Of a stretch of DNA of 64,000 nucleotides, positions 7,757-16,547 are shown in pieces. The stretch comes from Rhodanobacter sp. (GTDB lineage: Bacteria > Pseudomonadota > Gammaproteobacteria > Xanthomonadales > Rhodanobacteraceae), in the NCBI GenBank assembly GCA_030148505.1, contig JASBTI010000004.1:80679-144678 (forward strand). Direction: 5' to 3'. How positions within the stretch are numbered: position 1 is the first letter of the stretch; each line of letters opens with the position of its first letter. The notes beneath the pieces are model-generated. The model worked only from the letters and a program-made list of their open reading frames with translations. It ran no database searches and had not been told where the DNA came from. A program made the position numbers and the translations under genes.

Positions 7757-9340
7757 TCAGCGGTAATTGAAATCCGGCGATGACAGCAGGAAGGCGTTCC
7801 ATTCCATCGGGGACCTGGCCTTACCCAAGGCGGCGCGGGTTGCTGCGGAGAGGTATGGTGCCAACGTCTGCCGATAGATCGCATTGTCCAGATCGGGAGG
7901 CTCTATCCGGTGTGGATCGTCGGGCGTGGCAAACAGCCGATTGCGCCCGCCGCCGATCGCGCGCGCCACATCGAAACGTCTGGCCATCTGACCGGAGCCG
8001 GACCAGCTGGCCGACTCCAGCGGCCAGCCGTCGGGGGTGATGCGACCGTACACCGGCTCACCCATCTGCCGGAGCCAGTTGACCAGCGGTGTGGGGTTGC
8101 TGATCGGTTCGCCGTTGTAGGCCAGTCGCATTGCCGACACGAGGAACAGGGTCGGGTCCTTGAACTTGTGACCGTAGCTGGCGCCGAGCTTTTTCGAAAG
8201 GAACATCGTGCGCAACACGGCGGCGATGTCGCCATGGGTCCTCTGGAAGGTATTTGCCATCGCATTGACCAGTGCCTGTGGCGGCTTGTCAGCGACGAAG
8301 TAGTCGGCCAATTGTCGTGAAATGAACTGGGCGCAAGCGGGTTGGCGCACGATCAGATCCACCGCCCGCTCGATCTCGGCATAGCCGGTGGCCGAAATGG
8401 TATGGCCGAGAAAGAGCTTGTCGCCATTGTCATGCTGCCGCGGGTTGAAGAGAAATGTACCGTTGACGACGAACCCCGGGCGATAGCGCAACTGTTCGCG
8501 CTGCCTCGCCATCCGTGGCGGCAGGATGCCGGCGCCGGTGAGGATCCGCATCAGTTGCTGCACATCCTGCTGGGTATAGCCGGAGCCGACGCCCAGAGTG
8601 TGCAGCTCCATCAGCTCGCGCGCATAGTTTTCGTTGGTCTTGCCCTTCACGTTGTGCGCGTTGTCGAGGTAGATCAACATCGCCGGGCTTTGCAGGGTGG
8701 CCATCACCAGGTCACGGAAGTTGCCCAGCGCGTACGGGCGAATTACGTTTTCTTCGTAGCGGGCGGCAAACAGGCGGACCGGACCCTTGGCGGCGTAGAT
8801 GCTGAAATGATTCAGCCAGAACCACACCATCTGCTCCTTCAGCGGATTGCTGCCGTAGATGGCACGCAGCAACTCGACCTGGGCGTCTTGCAGATACAGG
8901 TCACGGCGGTACTTCTGCAGTGCCTTCCTGGCCGCGTCCTTGGCGCTGCCGGCGGGGGTGTCCTTATAGTGTTTGAGCTGCTGGCGATACGCCACGAAAA
9001 GTTGCTCCGGTGGGGTGTTGACCACGGGGTAGCTGTCAATCAGGGCGCTGATCTGCGGCGGCAGAATATCGCCACCCTGATCGGCCAGCAGGGTGTCGAG
9101 ATAGCGCGTGCGGCCTAGTTCGCGATAGGCCGACACCTGGGCCGCATCGATACCGAAACCGATCCGCCCCAACCAGCCGATGTCATCGCGCCGGAGCGGG
9201 TCGGTGCTGCGGCTGATGGGTGTGCCCTGCGGTGCAGAAAGGGTGGCAGGGGCGATCGCGGCCAGCGCAACCGGCAGCACGGCGAATACCAGCCTGGGTA
9301 GCCCCCTGGGGAGGCAGCAGCGAACGGGATGGTCGGGCAT
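7757..9340 (-). CDS. DUF1800 domain-containing exported protein
   Basis: A 527-residue protein with a signal peptide (about 1-36, ending ATLSA). The body matches DUF1800: DDIGWLGRIGFGIDAAQVSAYRELGRTRYLDTLL, the helical NPLKEQMVWFWLNHFSIY block, ENYARELMELHTLGVGSGYTQQDVQQLMRILTG and VDLIVRQPACAQFISRQLADYFV. The family has no established activity. The gene sits directly upstream of DUF1501 with a 39-base gap, in what looks like a two-gene operon. The start at 9340 puts GCGGAAA a few bases upstream and begins the signal peptide with a basic head. Both products are predicted to act in the periplasm or cell envelope. Confidence 0.9.
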   Translation of the reverse strand: MPDHPVRCCLPRGLPRLVFAVLPVALAAIAPATLSAPQGTPISRSTDPLRRDDIGWLGRIGFGIDAAQVSAYRELGRTRYLDTLLADQGGDILPPQISALIDSYPVVNTPPEQLFVAYRQQLKHYKDTPAGSAKDAARKALQKYRRDLYLQDAQVELLRAIYGSNPLKEQMVWFWLNHFSIYAAKGPVRLFAARYEENVIRPYALGNFRDLVMATLQSPAMLIYLDNAHNVKGKTNENYARELMELHTLGVGSGYTQQDVQQLMRILTGAGILPPRMARQREQLRYRPGFVVNGTFLFNPRQHDNGDKLFLGHTISATGYAEIERAVDLIVRQPACAQFISRQLADYFVADKPPQALVNAMANTFQRTHGDIAAVLRTMFLSKKLGASYGHKFKDPTLFLVSAMRLAYNGEPISNPTPLVNWLRQMGEPVYGRITPDGWPLESASWSGSGQMARRFDVARAIGGGRNRLFATPDDPHRIEPPDLDNAIYRQTLAPYLSAATRAALGKARSPMEWNAFLLSSPDFNYR

Positions 9341-9517
9341 GTGGGTTTCCGCATAGCTCTCGGCGTGAGCTGTCCTGCCACAACGCGCAGACCGACCCGG
9401 GGATGACAGGGGCCGGCGTCAGACTTCGTTCATGTGGGTGCAGGTTTGCGGTTGGGCCGCATGATAGCCCCTCGATGGCATGCCTAGAGGTGCTGCGGCG
9501 GGAGGCAAAGTGTCGTG

Positions 9518-9805
9518 TCAGAGGACGTCGGTGAATTCGATCCCGGCGTTCAGTTCCAAGGCCAACCTATCGGCAGATTCGTGCACGGAATGGGCCACTT
9601 TCTGGGTGGGGGCCTCTACCTCGATAGTGTAAAGCCGGGCTTCGCTGTCGCTCACCGATTCGCTGGAACTGGAGTCATCGCGCATGCTGGGCATCAGGTC
9701 GTCAATTTCCTCTACGTGCTCGACGCCTTCAATGCCATGCAGGACGGCGATCACCGCATCGGCGTCGGCGCGGCTTCCGGTAAGGCGAAAGCGGACAAGT
9801 GGCAT
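9518..9805 (-). CDS. Small conserved-looking hypothetical protein
   Basis: A 95-residue acidic protein. The start at 9805 (MPLVRFRLTGSRADADAV) is preceded by GGAGT at a good distance; the open frame continues upstream but encodes Cys/Arg/His-rich sequence unlike a protein. The predicted pattern is beta (LVRFRLTG), helix (ADADAVIAVLHGI), beta (VEHVEEID), an acidic Ser-rich linker (DDSSSSESVSDSEA), beta (RLYTIEVEA) and helix (VAHSVHESADRLALEL). This resembles a small ferredoxin-like sensor fold interrupted by a linker. I do not recognise the family. It is divergent from the methyltransferase gene starting at 9945. Confidence 0.7.
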   Translation of the reverse strand: MPLVRFRLTGSRADADAVIAVLHGIEGVEHVEEIDDLMPSMRDDSSSSESVSDSEARLYTIEVEAPTQKVAHSVHESADRLALELNAGIEFTDVL

Positions 9806-9944
9806 GACCAGACTCCTGCATTCCTGATGATGACGGGATACTTGCAGGCGCCGCGCATACGCAAAGTGACGTGGGCATGGGCAACGCGTCATACGCTCCC
9901 GGGCTACCATCGTCATTACCTTTTTTCTGTCTGCCGGGTACCCG

Positions 9945-10553
9945 ATGAGCAAGACGTACGATCGCGACTATTTCGACAAGTGGTATCGCGACCCGCAGCA
10001 TGCGGTCGGCTCACCTGCCGAGCTGCGACGCAAGGTGGCGATGGTGGTGGCGCAGGCGGAGTACTACCTGGCGCGACCGATCCGCAACGTGCTCGATATC
10101 GGTTGCGGCGAGGCGACCTGGCGTACGCCGCTGCGGGCGCTGCGTCCGGGCCTCGACTATCGCGGGCTGGATGCCAGTGCGTACGTGGTGGCGCGCTACG
10201 GACGCAGTCGCCAGATTGGGCTGGCCCGTTTCGGCCAGCTCGAGCATCTGCGCTTTGACACGCGCTTCGACCTGATCGTATGCGCCGATGTGCTGCATTA
10301 CCTGAAGCCGGCCGAGATCCGTGCCGGCCTGCAGGGGATCGGCGAAATGTTGGAAGGCGTGGCGTTTCTCGAAGTATTCACCGGTCGCGACGATGTTGCC
10401 GGTGATCGGCAGGGGTTCGTGTCGCGCACACCGGCCTGGTACCTTCGCGAGTTCGACGCGGTCGGCCTGTTGCCCTGTGGTTCCCATTGCTACCTGGGAC
10501 CGCGTTTGGAGCGCCATATCGCGGCGCTGGAGAGGGCGCAGCTACCCCTCTGA
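9945..10553 (+). CDS. Class I SAM-dependent methyltransferase
   Basis: A 202-residue protein. Motif I is NVLDIGCGEATWRTPL (about 48-63), motif II YRGLDASAYVVARYG, and motif IV FDLIVCADVLHYLKPAEI. The fold and length match small-molecule methyltransferases of the UbiE/trans-aconitate type, but nothing identifies the substrate. The ATG at 9945 opens the protein with MSKTYDRDYFDKWYRDPQHAVG, a start seen in this group. The gene ends only three bases before the stop of the convergent porin gene, leaving no room for a separate terminator for either. Confidence 0.82.
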   Translation: MSKTYDRDYFDKWYRDPQHAVGSPAELRRKVAMVVAQAEYYLARPIRNVLDIGCGEATWRTPLRALRPGLDYRGLDASAYVVARYGRSRQIGLARFGQLEHLRFDTRFDLIVCADVLHYLKPAEIRAGLQGIGEMLEGVAFLEVFTGRDDVAGDRQGFVSRTPAWYLREFDAVGLLPCGSHCYLGPRLERHIAALERAQLPL

Positions 10554-10556
10554 CCA

Positions 10557-11882
10557 TCAGAACTGCAGGTGGGCACGCAACCCGGCGAAGCGTACCGGTC
10601 CACGATCCCGGTTGTAGCCAGGGTTGGTGACCCACTGCAGGTCGGGGCTGAGCGTGACGTACGAGCCGAGGGCGAGACTGTAGTAGAGCTCGGTGATGCG
10701 CTCGGTTCCGTAGCTCAGTGCACTGTCGCCCAGGACGAAGCCCGAGCCGCCCAGCGCCAGGTAGTTGCGGTGATCGGCAGACAAGCCGTCGATGGCCAGG
10801 CCCAGGCCGACATGGTCCTCCGGCCGCCCCCAGTGGACGCCCGACAACTGCGCGCCGAGGCTGGCGGTCCTATCCACTTCGGTGTAGGCGAAGGATTCGG
10901 TGTGCCCGTCATTCCAGCCGAGTCGGGCGAACAGGCCGGTATCGCCATGGTCGGCCAGCGGCAGTTCGCCGTTGATCGCATAGCCGGTCTTGTGTCGTTC
11001 GGGCTGATCGTTCGCCACGATGTTCGGCACCGTACCGTGCGCGAAGGCATACGCGATGGCTTGATCGTAGGAGCCCATGCCGGCGACATTGCGGTAGGCC
11101 AGCAGGCGCAGCACCGCTCCATCGGTGCTCTGCTGCAAGGTCAGCTCAAGCTGCTGGCCGCTGGCGCGTCGCGGTGAATCAACCAGGGTCGGGCCGTTGG
11201 CACGCTCGGGCATTTCATAGATCCCATAGCGCAGGCTCCAGTGCGGGTTGATCCAGCCCAGCAGCAGGCCGTTGCTGAAGCCCCGGGTATCGGCGGCGTA
11301 ATCCCATGCCGTGTTGTTGACCAGCGACCAGTTGAGGAACTGCGAGCGGGCGCTGTCGGCGTAGCGGTTGCGGTCGAAGTCGTCGCTCACCGCCAGCTTG
11401 CCCAGTTTGATCTCGATCTGGTGGCTGGATTCGGTATCAGGCAACTGATCCTGCGCCCGCGTCACCGGCGCATCTTCGCCGGCCAGCGGCAGGGTCCAGC
11501 GCAGATAGCGGCGAGCCACATAGGCCCGATGGCTGAGGCTGCCGCCGGCATGCACCACGTCGCCGTTGACGAAGCCGCCCAGCCCGGTCGCCTGACTGAC
11601 GGCGCCGCCCTTGAACATCTCCACATCGAAGTAGAACTGCAGGCGTGCAGGCAGGGCGACGCCGAAATAGGCGCCGAAGGTGTTGGAGCGTGCCGTCGAA
11701 CCTCCCGGCTGCAGGCTCATCGCGCCGGCATAGGGCGAGTGCAGCGCCGACTGGTGCTGGTCGATGAAGGTGTATTGGGCACCCAGCCATTGCGGCACGA
11801 ACAGCGGGCTGTCGTCGGCGCGCGCCGAGGTGACGATCAGTGCCGCGCAGGCGGCCGCGAGAATCAGGTAGTGCTTGGTCAT
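10557..11882 (-). CDS. OprB-family carbohydrate porin
   Basis: A 441-residue outer-membrane protein. The ATG at 11882 is chosen because GGAG lies seven bases upstream and a clear signal peptide follows (MTKHYLILAAACAALIVTSARA). The mature part begins with LFVPQWLGAQYTFIDQHQSALHSPYAG and continues as alternating amphipathic strands to a terminal phenylalanine (LRAHLQF), the usual C-terminal signal for barrel insertion. Blocks such as TFGAYFGVALPARLQFYFDVEMFKGGAVS and ERITELYYSLALGSYVTLSPDLQWVTNPGYNRDRGPV are diagnostic of the carbohydrate-selective porin OprB family. It should let sugars or related solutes cross the outer membrane. No sugar operon surrounds it. The long 5' region (11883-12233) carries a REP pair. 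Confidence 0.88.
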   Translation of the reverse strand: MTKHYLILAAACAALIVTSARADDSPLFVPQWLGAQYTFIDQHQSALHSPYAGAMSLQPGGSTARSNTFGAYFGVALPARLQFYFDVEMFKGGAVSQATGLGGFVNGDVVHAGGSLSHRAYVARRYLRWTLPLAGEDAPVTRAQDQLPDTESSHQIEIKLGKLAVSDDFDRNRYADSARSQFLNWSLVNNTAWDYAADTRGFSNGLLLGWINPHWSLRYGIYEMPERANGPTLVDSPRRASGQQLELTLQQSTDGAVLRLLAYRNVAGMGSYDQAIAYAFAHGTVPNIVANDQPERHKTGYAINGELPLADHGDTGLFARLGWNDGHTESFAYTEVDRTASLGAQLSGVHWGRPEDHVGLGLAIDGLSADHRNYLALGGSGFVLGDSALSYGTERITELYYSLALGSYVTLSPDLQWVTNPGYNRDRGPVRFAGLRAHLQF

Positions 11883-12233
11883 GCTCGTCTCCGTGCGTGC
11901 GGCACGGGCGAGCGGATCAGCCGGCCAGCGGTCCGCCCGCGGCGATGCCGCGAGATGCAAATTCGGGTTGTGCAGCAAAGTCGGACTCGAACGTCCGCCC
12001 GCTACTGGCTGGGTCGCTGTCCATCGTGAGGGGCTACTCGTATATGCCTTGCGGGTCCGAAGGCGCGCGCATGCTGACGCCGCACACCACAGAAGTCAAT
12101 CCGATGACCGGCTGTTGGGCAGCATCCCAGCCACCGCCGCAGGAGCCCGCTTGCGGGCGATGCTTTCCCATCGCGCGTCAAAGCATGAGCATCGCCCGCG
12201 CGCGCGCCCCTACGAGTCTGCGTTGCCTCAGTT
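11883..12233. other. Gene-free stretch upstream of the porin gene
   Basis: About 350 bases between the porin start and the stop of nth. It holds a pair of inverted REP-like units (12139-12213) near the nth end; the porin promoter must lie in the rest, but I cannot point to convincing -35/-10 boxes. No open frame here looks like protein. Confidence 0.55.
12139..12213. repeat. REP-like inverted pair (BIME-type)
   Basis: Unit 1 (12139-12164) and unit 2 (12188-12213) are 26 bases each and face each other. Reading both toward the centre, they share G(C/T)AGG(A/G)GC at the outer end and GCGGGCGATGCT at the inner end, with 23 bases between. Unit 1 itself folds as GCCCGC-TT-GCGGGC. This is the architecture of Xanthomonadales REP elements. 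It lies just past the stop of nth. Confidence 0.75.
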
Positions 12234-12866
12234 TTAGAGCGTCTTGTCCTTGAACCGGCACAGGTCGCGGATCACGCAGTGCGGGCAGTCCGGCTTGCGT
12301 GCCTTGCACACGTAACGGCCGTGCAGGATCAGCCAGTGATGGGCGTCCTGTTTGAACTCGGCCGGTATTACCTTGACCAGCTTGTCCTCGACGGTGCGCA
12401 CATCCTTGCCTGGTGCCAGACCGGTGCGATTGGAAACGCGGAAGATGTGGGTATCCACCGCGATCGTCGGTTCGCCAAAGGCTGTGTTGAGCACCACGTT
12501 GGCGGTCTTGCGGCCGACGCCAGGGAGGGCCTCCAGCGCCGCCCGGTCGCGCGGGACCTCCCCGCCGTGGCGATCGAGCAGTTGTTGGCACAGTCCGATC
12601 ACGTTTTTCGCTTTCGCGTTGAACAGGCCAAGGGTGCCAATGTAGTGCTTCAGCCCCTCTTCGCCCAGAGCCAGGATGGCCTGTGGGGTGTTGGCGACGG
12701 GGTAAAGCTTGCGCGTTGCCTTGTTCACGCCCACGTCGGTGGCTTGGGCCGAGAGCACCACAGCTACCAGCAGTTCGAACGGGCTGGTGTAGTGGAGTTC
12801 GGTAGTGGGATGTGGATCGAGCTCCCGCAGCCGCGTGAACATGTCGACAACGTCAGCGCGCTTCAT
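12234..12866 (-). CDS. nth: Endonuclease III
   Basis: A 210-residue DNA glycosylase/AP lyase of base excision repair that removes oxidised pyrimidines. The helix-hairpin-helix [12 protein letters not shown] contains catalytic Lys120, and [11 protein letters not shown] contains Asp138, both at the same numbers as in E. coli Nth. The C-terminal [4Fe-4S] cluster ligands are Cys187, Cys194, Cys197 and Cys203 (C-x6-C-x2-C-x5-C). The start is the ATG at 12866, whose A overlaps the TGA of rsxB (ATGA), so the two genes are translationally coupled. This order, RsxB followed by Nth, resembles the two ends of the E. coli rsxABCDGE-nth operon without the genes between. Confidence 0.96.
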   Translation of the reverse strand: MKRADVVDMFTRLRELDPHPTTELHYTSPFELLVAVVLSAQATDVGVNKATRKLYPVANTPQAILALGEEGLKHYIGTLGLFNAKAKNVIGLCQQLLDRHGGEVPRDRAALEALPGVGRKTANVVLNTAFGEPTIAVDTHIFRVSNRTGLAPGKDVRTVEDKLVKVIPAEFKQDAHHWLILHGRYVCKARKPDCPHCVIRDLCRFKDKTL

Positions 12867-13498
12867 GATTCCGGCGCCTGTTGCCTGGCCTTGGCGCGGG
12901 CCAGCGCCTCCCATGCCGGATTGCGTTGCGCGCCACTGTCGACAGCCGCCTTGCGCGCTGCCAGTTCGGCTTCGCGCTCGGCTTGCAACCGCTGCAGCCG
13001 CACTTCGCGGCGCTGAAAGTGCCGGCGGGCGCTATCGGCATGGGTCGCATCGATCTGTGCGAGCGGCATCGGTTCGAGCACGATGCAGTCGACCGGGCAC
13101 GCTGGCACGCAGAGCTCGCAGCCGGTGCAGTCGTCGGCGATCACCGTGTGCATCAGTTTCGAGGCGCCGACGATGGCATCGACCGGACAGACCTGGATGC
13201 ACTTGGTACAGCCGATGCAGTCCGCCTCGACGATGCGGGCCAGCATGCGCGGCTTCTCGATGCCATGTTCGGGATTCAACGGCAGGATCGGTCGTTGCAA
13301 CAATGCGGCCAGTTGTTCGATGCCCGCAGTACCACCCGGCGGGCACTGGTTGATCTCGGCTTCACCACGGGCGATCGCTTCGGCGTAGGGACGGCAGCCA
13401 TGAAAACCACACTGCTCGCATTGCGTCTGCGGCAGCAGGGCATCGATGCGCTCAGCAAGCATGCTGGCGGAAGCATTCTGGGTGGGAGGCGGCGTCAT
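12863..13498 (-). CDS. rsxB: RnfB/RsxB-type electron transport ferredoxin
   Basis: A 211-residue iron-sulfur protein. An Fe-S domain of the RnfB type lies at the N-terminus ([22 protein letters not shown], then INQCPPGG), followed by two 4Fe-4S ferredoxin motifs ([12 protein letters not shown] and [12 protein letters not shown]). Canonical RnfB has an N-terminal membrane helix; here none is seen. A charged coiled-coil-like tail ([26 protein letters not shown]) follows. In E. coli RsxB belongs to the complex that keeps SoxR reduced; here no other rsx genes are nearby, so its partner is unknown. ATG 13498 is preferred; a GTG at 13537 in the same frame lacks a ribosome site. It is coupled to nth. 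Confidence 0.88.
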   Translation of the reverse strand: MTPPPTQNASASMLAERIDALLPQTQCEQCGFHGCRPYAEAIARGEAEINQCPPGGTAGIEQLAALLQRPILPLNPEHGIEKPRMLARIVEADCIGCTKCIQVCPVDAIVGASKLMHTVIADDCTGCELCVPACPVDCIVLEPMPLAQIDATHADSARRHFQRREVRLQRLQAEREAELAARKAAVDSGAQRNPAWEALARAKARQQAPES

Positions 13499-13656
13499 TT
13501 GACGTCCATTGTCGCGCAAACCAGCGAACAGTCGCACCTGAGGCGGTGCCGGCTGCCGCCTTTTCTTCTCGCGAGACCGGTCGACGCGTTGACAAGTCCC
13601 AGCGACGCTACCATCGTCGGCATTGATCAGCTCCGTTTACCGCCAAGGAACCACGC

Positions 13657-14274
13657 ATGCACTCCATCGACTACTCTCCGGCCGTGTCAGGCAAGGAATC
13701 GGAAGCTGAAACCGTGGCGCCGGAGAAGCGGCCGCCGCAGATCGAGGAGCGCCTGTTCAAGGCCCGCACGCTGCTGATCTATGGCAGCATCGACCAGAAA
13801 CTGGCGGAGCGCGTGACCGCGCGCTTGCTGGCGTTGCAGTACGAGAGCGACGACCCGATCACCCTCTTCATCAACAGTCAGGGTGGGCACGTCGAGTCCG
13901 GCGATACCATCTACGACATGATCAAGTTCGTGAAGCCGGATGTCCGCATCGTCGGTACCGGGTGGGTGGCCAGCGCCGGCGCGCTGATCTACACCGCGGC
14001 CCGGCGCGAAAATCGCTTCAGCCTGCCGAATACCCGTTTTCTGCTGCATCAGCCCTCGGGCGGTACCGGCGGTTCGGCCAGCGAGATCGAGATCCACGCG
14101 CGCGAAATCATTCGCATGCGAAAGCGTCTTAACGAACTGTTTGCCCGCGAGACCGGGCAGTCCGTGGAGCGTGTCACCACCGATACCGAGCGCGACTACT
14201 GGATGTCGGCGGAAGACGCCATAACATATGGCCTGGTCGGCAAGATCATCACCAGCGCCGCCGAGCTGGGCTGA
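13657..14274 (+). CDS. ClpP-family serine protease (paralog)
   Basis: A 205-residue protein. The Ser-His-Asp triad is present: Ser106 in [10 protein letters not shown], His131 in FLLHQPSGG, Asp180 in TERDYWM, each exactly nine residues later than in E. coli Clp[20 protein letters not shown] is the substrate/oxyanion region. Differences from the housekeeping enzyme are the ASAGA nucleophile box (usually ASMGA), a longer hydrophilic N-terminus, and the lack of neighbouring tig, clpX or lon. It is therefore probably a second ClpP that forms its own or mixed barrels, with an unknown unfoldase partner. It stands alone, divergent from rsxB and convergent with metG. Confidence 0.85.
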   Translation: MHSIDYSPAVSGKESEAETVAPEKRPPQIEERLFKARTLLIYGSIDQKLAERVTARLLALQYESDDPITLFINSQGGHVESGDTIYDMIKFVKPDVRIVGTGWVASAGALIYTAARRENRFSLPNTRFLLHQPSGGTGGSASEIEIHAREIIRMRKRLNELFARETGQSVERVTTDTERDYWMSAEDAITYGLVGKIITSAAELG

Positions 14275-14340
14275 AGCTGACGAATGATAGGCCGGGATAC
14301 TCGCGGCTCGCCGCGGGAGACTCTTGTCGGATGACTCCGT

Positions 14341-16419
14341 TTATTTGACCGTGGCGCCGGGACTCGCGCCCTGGTCGGCATCTAGCAGGAACAGGTCGCC
14401 ACCACCGTCGCCAGCCGACAAGATCATGCCTTCGGAGATGCCGAAGCGCATCTTGCGCGGGGCCAGGTTGGCGACGAACACCACGTTGCGGCCGACCAGC
14501 TTCTCGGGCTCGCCGTAGGCGGCGCGGATGCCGGAGAAGATCTGCCGTGTGCCCAATGCGCCGGCATCGAGTTCGAAACGCAGCAGCTTGTCCGAGCCAT
14601 CGACGAACTCGCAGGTGGTGACCTTGCCGATACGCAGGTCGAGCTTGGCGAAGTCGTCGATGCTGATGGTATCGGACGTCGTGCTGGCTGGCTTGGTACT
14701 CTGGTTCATGGATTTCTTCTTTGGGGTTGCGGGTGCCTCGGGCGTAACGCCGAGCGACTCCTTCGAGGACTCGACCATCGCCTCGATGCGTTTGGGGTCG
14801 ATGCGCGCAAGCAGTGGCTCGAACGCGTTGACCCTGTGTCCGTGCAGCTCGCGGCGAGCGTCGCTGAAGTCGGCAATCGGTGCGGCAAGAAATTGCTCGG
14901 CGGCAGCCACCGTGGCAGGCAGCACCGGCTTGAGCAGGCCCGACAGCAGGCGAAACACATGCAGTGCCAGGCTGCAGACCTGCTGCAGCTCGTCGCGGCG
15001 AGCCTCATCCTTGGCGATCAGCCACGGCGCCTTGGCGGCGATGTAACCGTTGACCAGATCGGCGATGGCGACAAAACGCCGGGTCACCTCGGCGAATTCC
15101 CCGGCTTCGTAGAGCTGAGCGGTGTCGTCGTAATGCGAGAGCGCGGTTTGCCACAGCGCGGCCTCCTCGACATCGAAGTGGCTGGCCAGCTTGCCGTCGA
15201 AGAACTTGTGCACGAAGCCGGCCGTGCGGCTGGCGATATTCACCCACTTGCCGATCAGATGCGAGTTGACGCGTTCCTCGAACGCCTTCAGGTCCAGGTC
15301 CAGGTCGACCGGCGCGTCGCTGAGCATGGTGGCGAAGTAATAGCGCAGGAATTCCGGGTGGATGCCGGCGTCCAGGTAGGTGCGCGCCTGGATGAAGGTG
15401 CCGCGCGATTTGGACATCTTGGCCCCGTTCACCGTGAGGTAGCCGTTGACATGCAGCGCGGTCGGCGTGCGAAAACCTGCGCCGTGCAGCATCGCCGGCC
15501 AGAACAGGCCGTGGAAGTTGATGATGTCCTTGCCGATGAAATGATGCATCTCGGCGCCGCTGTCGGCGCCGAGGAAGTCGTCGAACTTTAGCCCGGTACG
15601 GTCACACAGCGCTTTGAAGCTGGCCAGGTAGCCGATCGGCGCATCCAGCCACACGTAGAAGAACTTGCCCGGGGCATCGGGAATCGGGAAACCGAAATAC
15701 GGTGCGTCGCGCGAGATGTCCCAGTCCCTCAGGCCGCCGTCCAGCCACTCGCGCAGCTTGGCGGCCACGCCAGCGTTGGCCACGGCCTTGCCGTCGGTGA
15801 ACTTGCCGGCGAACCAGTCGCGCAGCAGCGCCTCGAACTTGCCGAGCTCAAAGAAGTAGTGCTCGGAGTCACGCAGCACCGGGGTCGCGCCGGACATCAC
15901 CGAGGTGGGATTGATCAGATCGGTGGGCGCATAGGTGGCGCCGCAGTGTTCGCAGTTGTCGCCGTACTGGTCCGCGGTGCCGCAGTTGGGACAGGTGCCC
16001 TTGATGTAGCGGTCCGGCAGAAACATCTGCTTCTCCGGATCGTACAGTTGCTGGATGCTGCGCCGGGCGATCGATTCGCCATCGCGCAGGCGGGTGTAGA
16101 TCAGCGAGGCCAGTTCGCGGTTTTCGTCCGAATGGGTGGTGTGGTAGTGGTCGTAGCTGAAATGGAAGTCGGCGAAGTCCGCTTCGTGGCCGGCGCGCAT
16201 TTGCGCAATGAAGGCCTCCGGCGAGACGCCGGCTTTCTCGGCGGCCAGCATGATCGGTGTGCCGTGGGCATCATCTGCCGCGACGAAATGCACCTCGTTG
16301 CCCATCATGCGTTGCGCGCGTACCCAGATGTCGGTCTGAATATAGCCCAGCATGTGACCCAGGTGCAGCGGGCCGTTGGCGTAGGGCAGGGCGTGGGTGA
16401 CCAGCAGGCGACGGGGCAT
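14341..16419 (-). CDS. metG: Methionyl-tRNA synthetase
   Basis: A 692-residue class I aminoacyl-tRNA synthetase that charges tRNA-Met. The HIGH motif appears as PLHLGHML near the N-terminus, the KMSKS loop as GAKMSKSRGTF, and the zinc knuckle as CPNCGTADQYGDNCEHC, the two-CxxC arrangement of the MetRS1 group. After a Lys/Ser-rich linker (TPKKKSMNQSTKP) there is a C-terminal Trbp111/EMAP-II-like tRNA-binding domain (DFAKLDLRIGKVTTCEFVDGSDKLL) that supports dimerisation. The start at 16419 (MPRRLLVTHALPYANGPLH) follows family alignment; in-frame ATGs at 16431 and further up have no clear ribosome site either. The divergence from mrp is conserved in gammaproteobacteria, here with a DUF2147 gene in between. 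Confidence 0.97.
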   Translation of the reverse strand: MPRRLLVTHALPYANGPLHLGHMLGYIQTDIWVRAQRMMGNEVHFVAADDAHGTPIMLAAEKAGVSPEAFIAQMRAGHEADFADFHFSYDHYHTTHSDENRELASLIYTRLRDGESIARRSIQQLYDPEKQMFLPDRYIKGTCPNCGTADQYGDNCEHCGATYAPTDLINPTSVMSGATPVLRDSEHYFFELGKFEALLRDWFAGKFTDGKAVANAGVAAKLREWLDGGLRDWDISRDAPYFGFPIPDAPGKFFYVWLDAPIGYLASFKALCDRTGLKFDDFLGADSGAEMHHFIGKDIINFHGLFWPAMLHGAGFRTPTALHVNGYLTVNGAKMSKSRGTFIQARTYLDAGIHPEFLRYYFATMLSDAPVDLDLDLKAFEERVNSHLIGKWVNIASRTAGFVHKFFDGKLASHFDVEEAALWQTALSHYDDTAQLYEAGEFAEVTRRFVAIADLVNGYIAAKAPWLIAKDEARRDELQQVCSLALHVFRLLSGLLKPVLPATVAAAEQFLAAPIADFSDARRELHGHRVNAFEPLLARIDPKRIEAMVESSKESLGVTPEAPATPKKKSMNQSTKPASTTSDTISIDDFAKLDLRIGKVTTCEFVDGSDKLLRFELDAGALGTRQIFSGIRAAYGEPEKLVGRNVVFVANLAPRKMRFGISEGMILSAGDGGGDLFLLDADQGASPGATVK

Positions 16420-16500
16420 GGCAGACAACATTCCGGAATGACTGCGCATTATGGCATGGCCATCCATATCGACGACCGTACGGTGGTGCGGAATACGCAC

Positions 16501-16526
16501 AAAAAAGCGCGCCGAAGCGCGCTTTT
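16501..16526 (-). terminator. Rho-independent terminator with TTCG tetraloop
   Basis: On the minus strand: AAAA, stem GCGCGC, loop TTCG, stem GCGCGC, then TTTTTT. It lies just after the stop of the DUF2147 gene and ahead of the metG start, separating the two minus-strand units. A/T runs on both sides mean it could also act on plus-strand transcription. Confidence 0.9.
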
Positions 16527-16547
16527 GCGGCTACATAGCAGACCGGG

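Noticed and set aside
14281..14330. Hairpin between the ClpP paralog and metG as a terminator
   Set aside because: CGCGGC-TC-GCCGCG pairs, but there is no proper T-run on either strand; evidence too weak to list.
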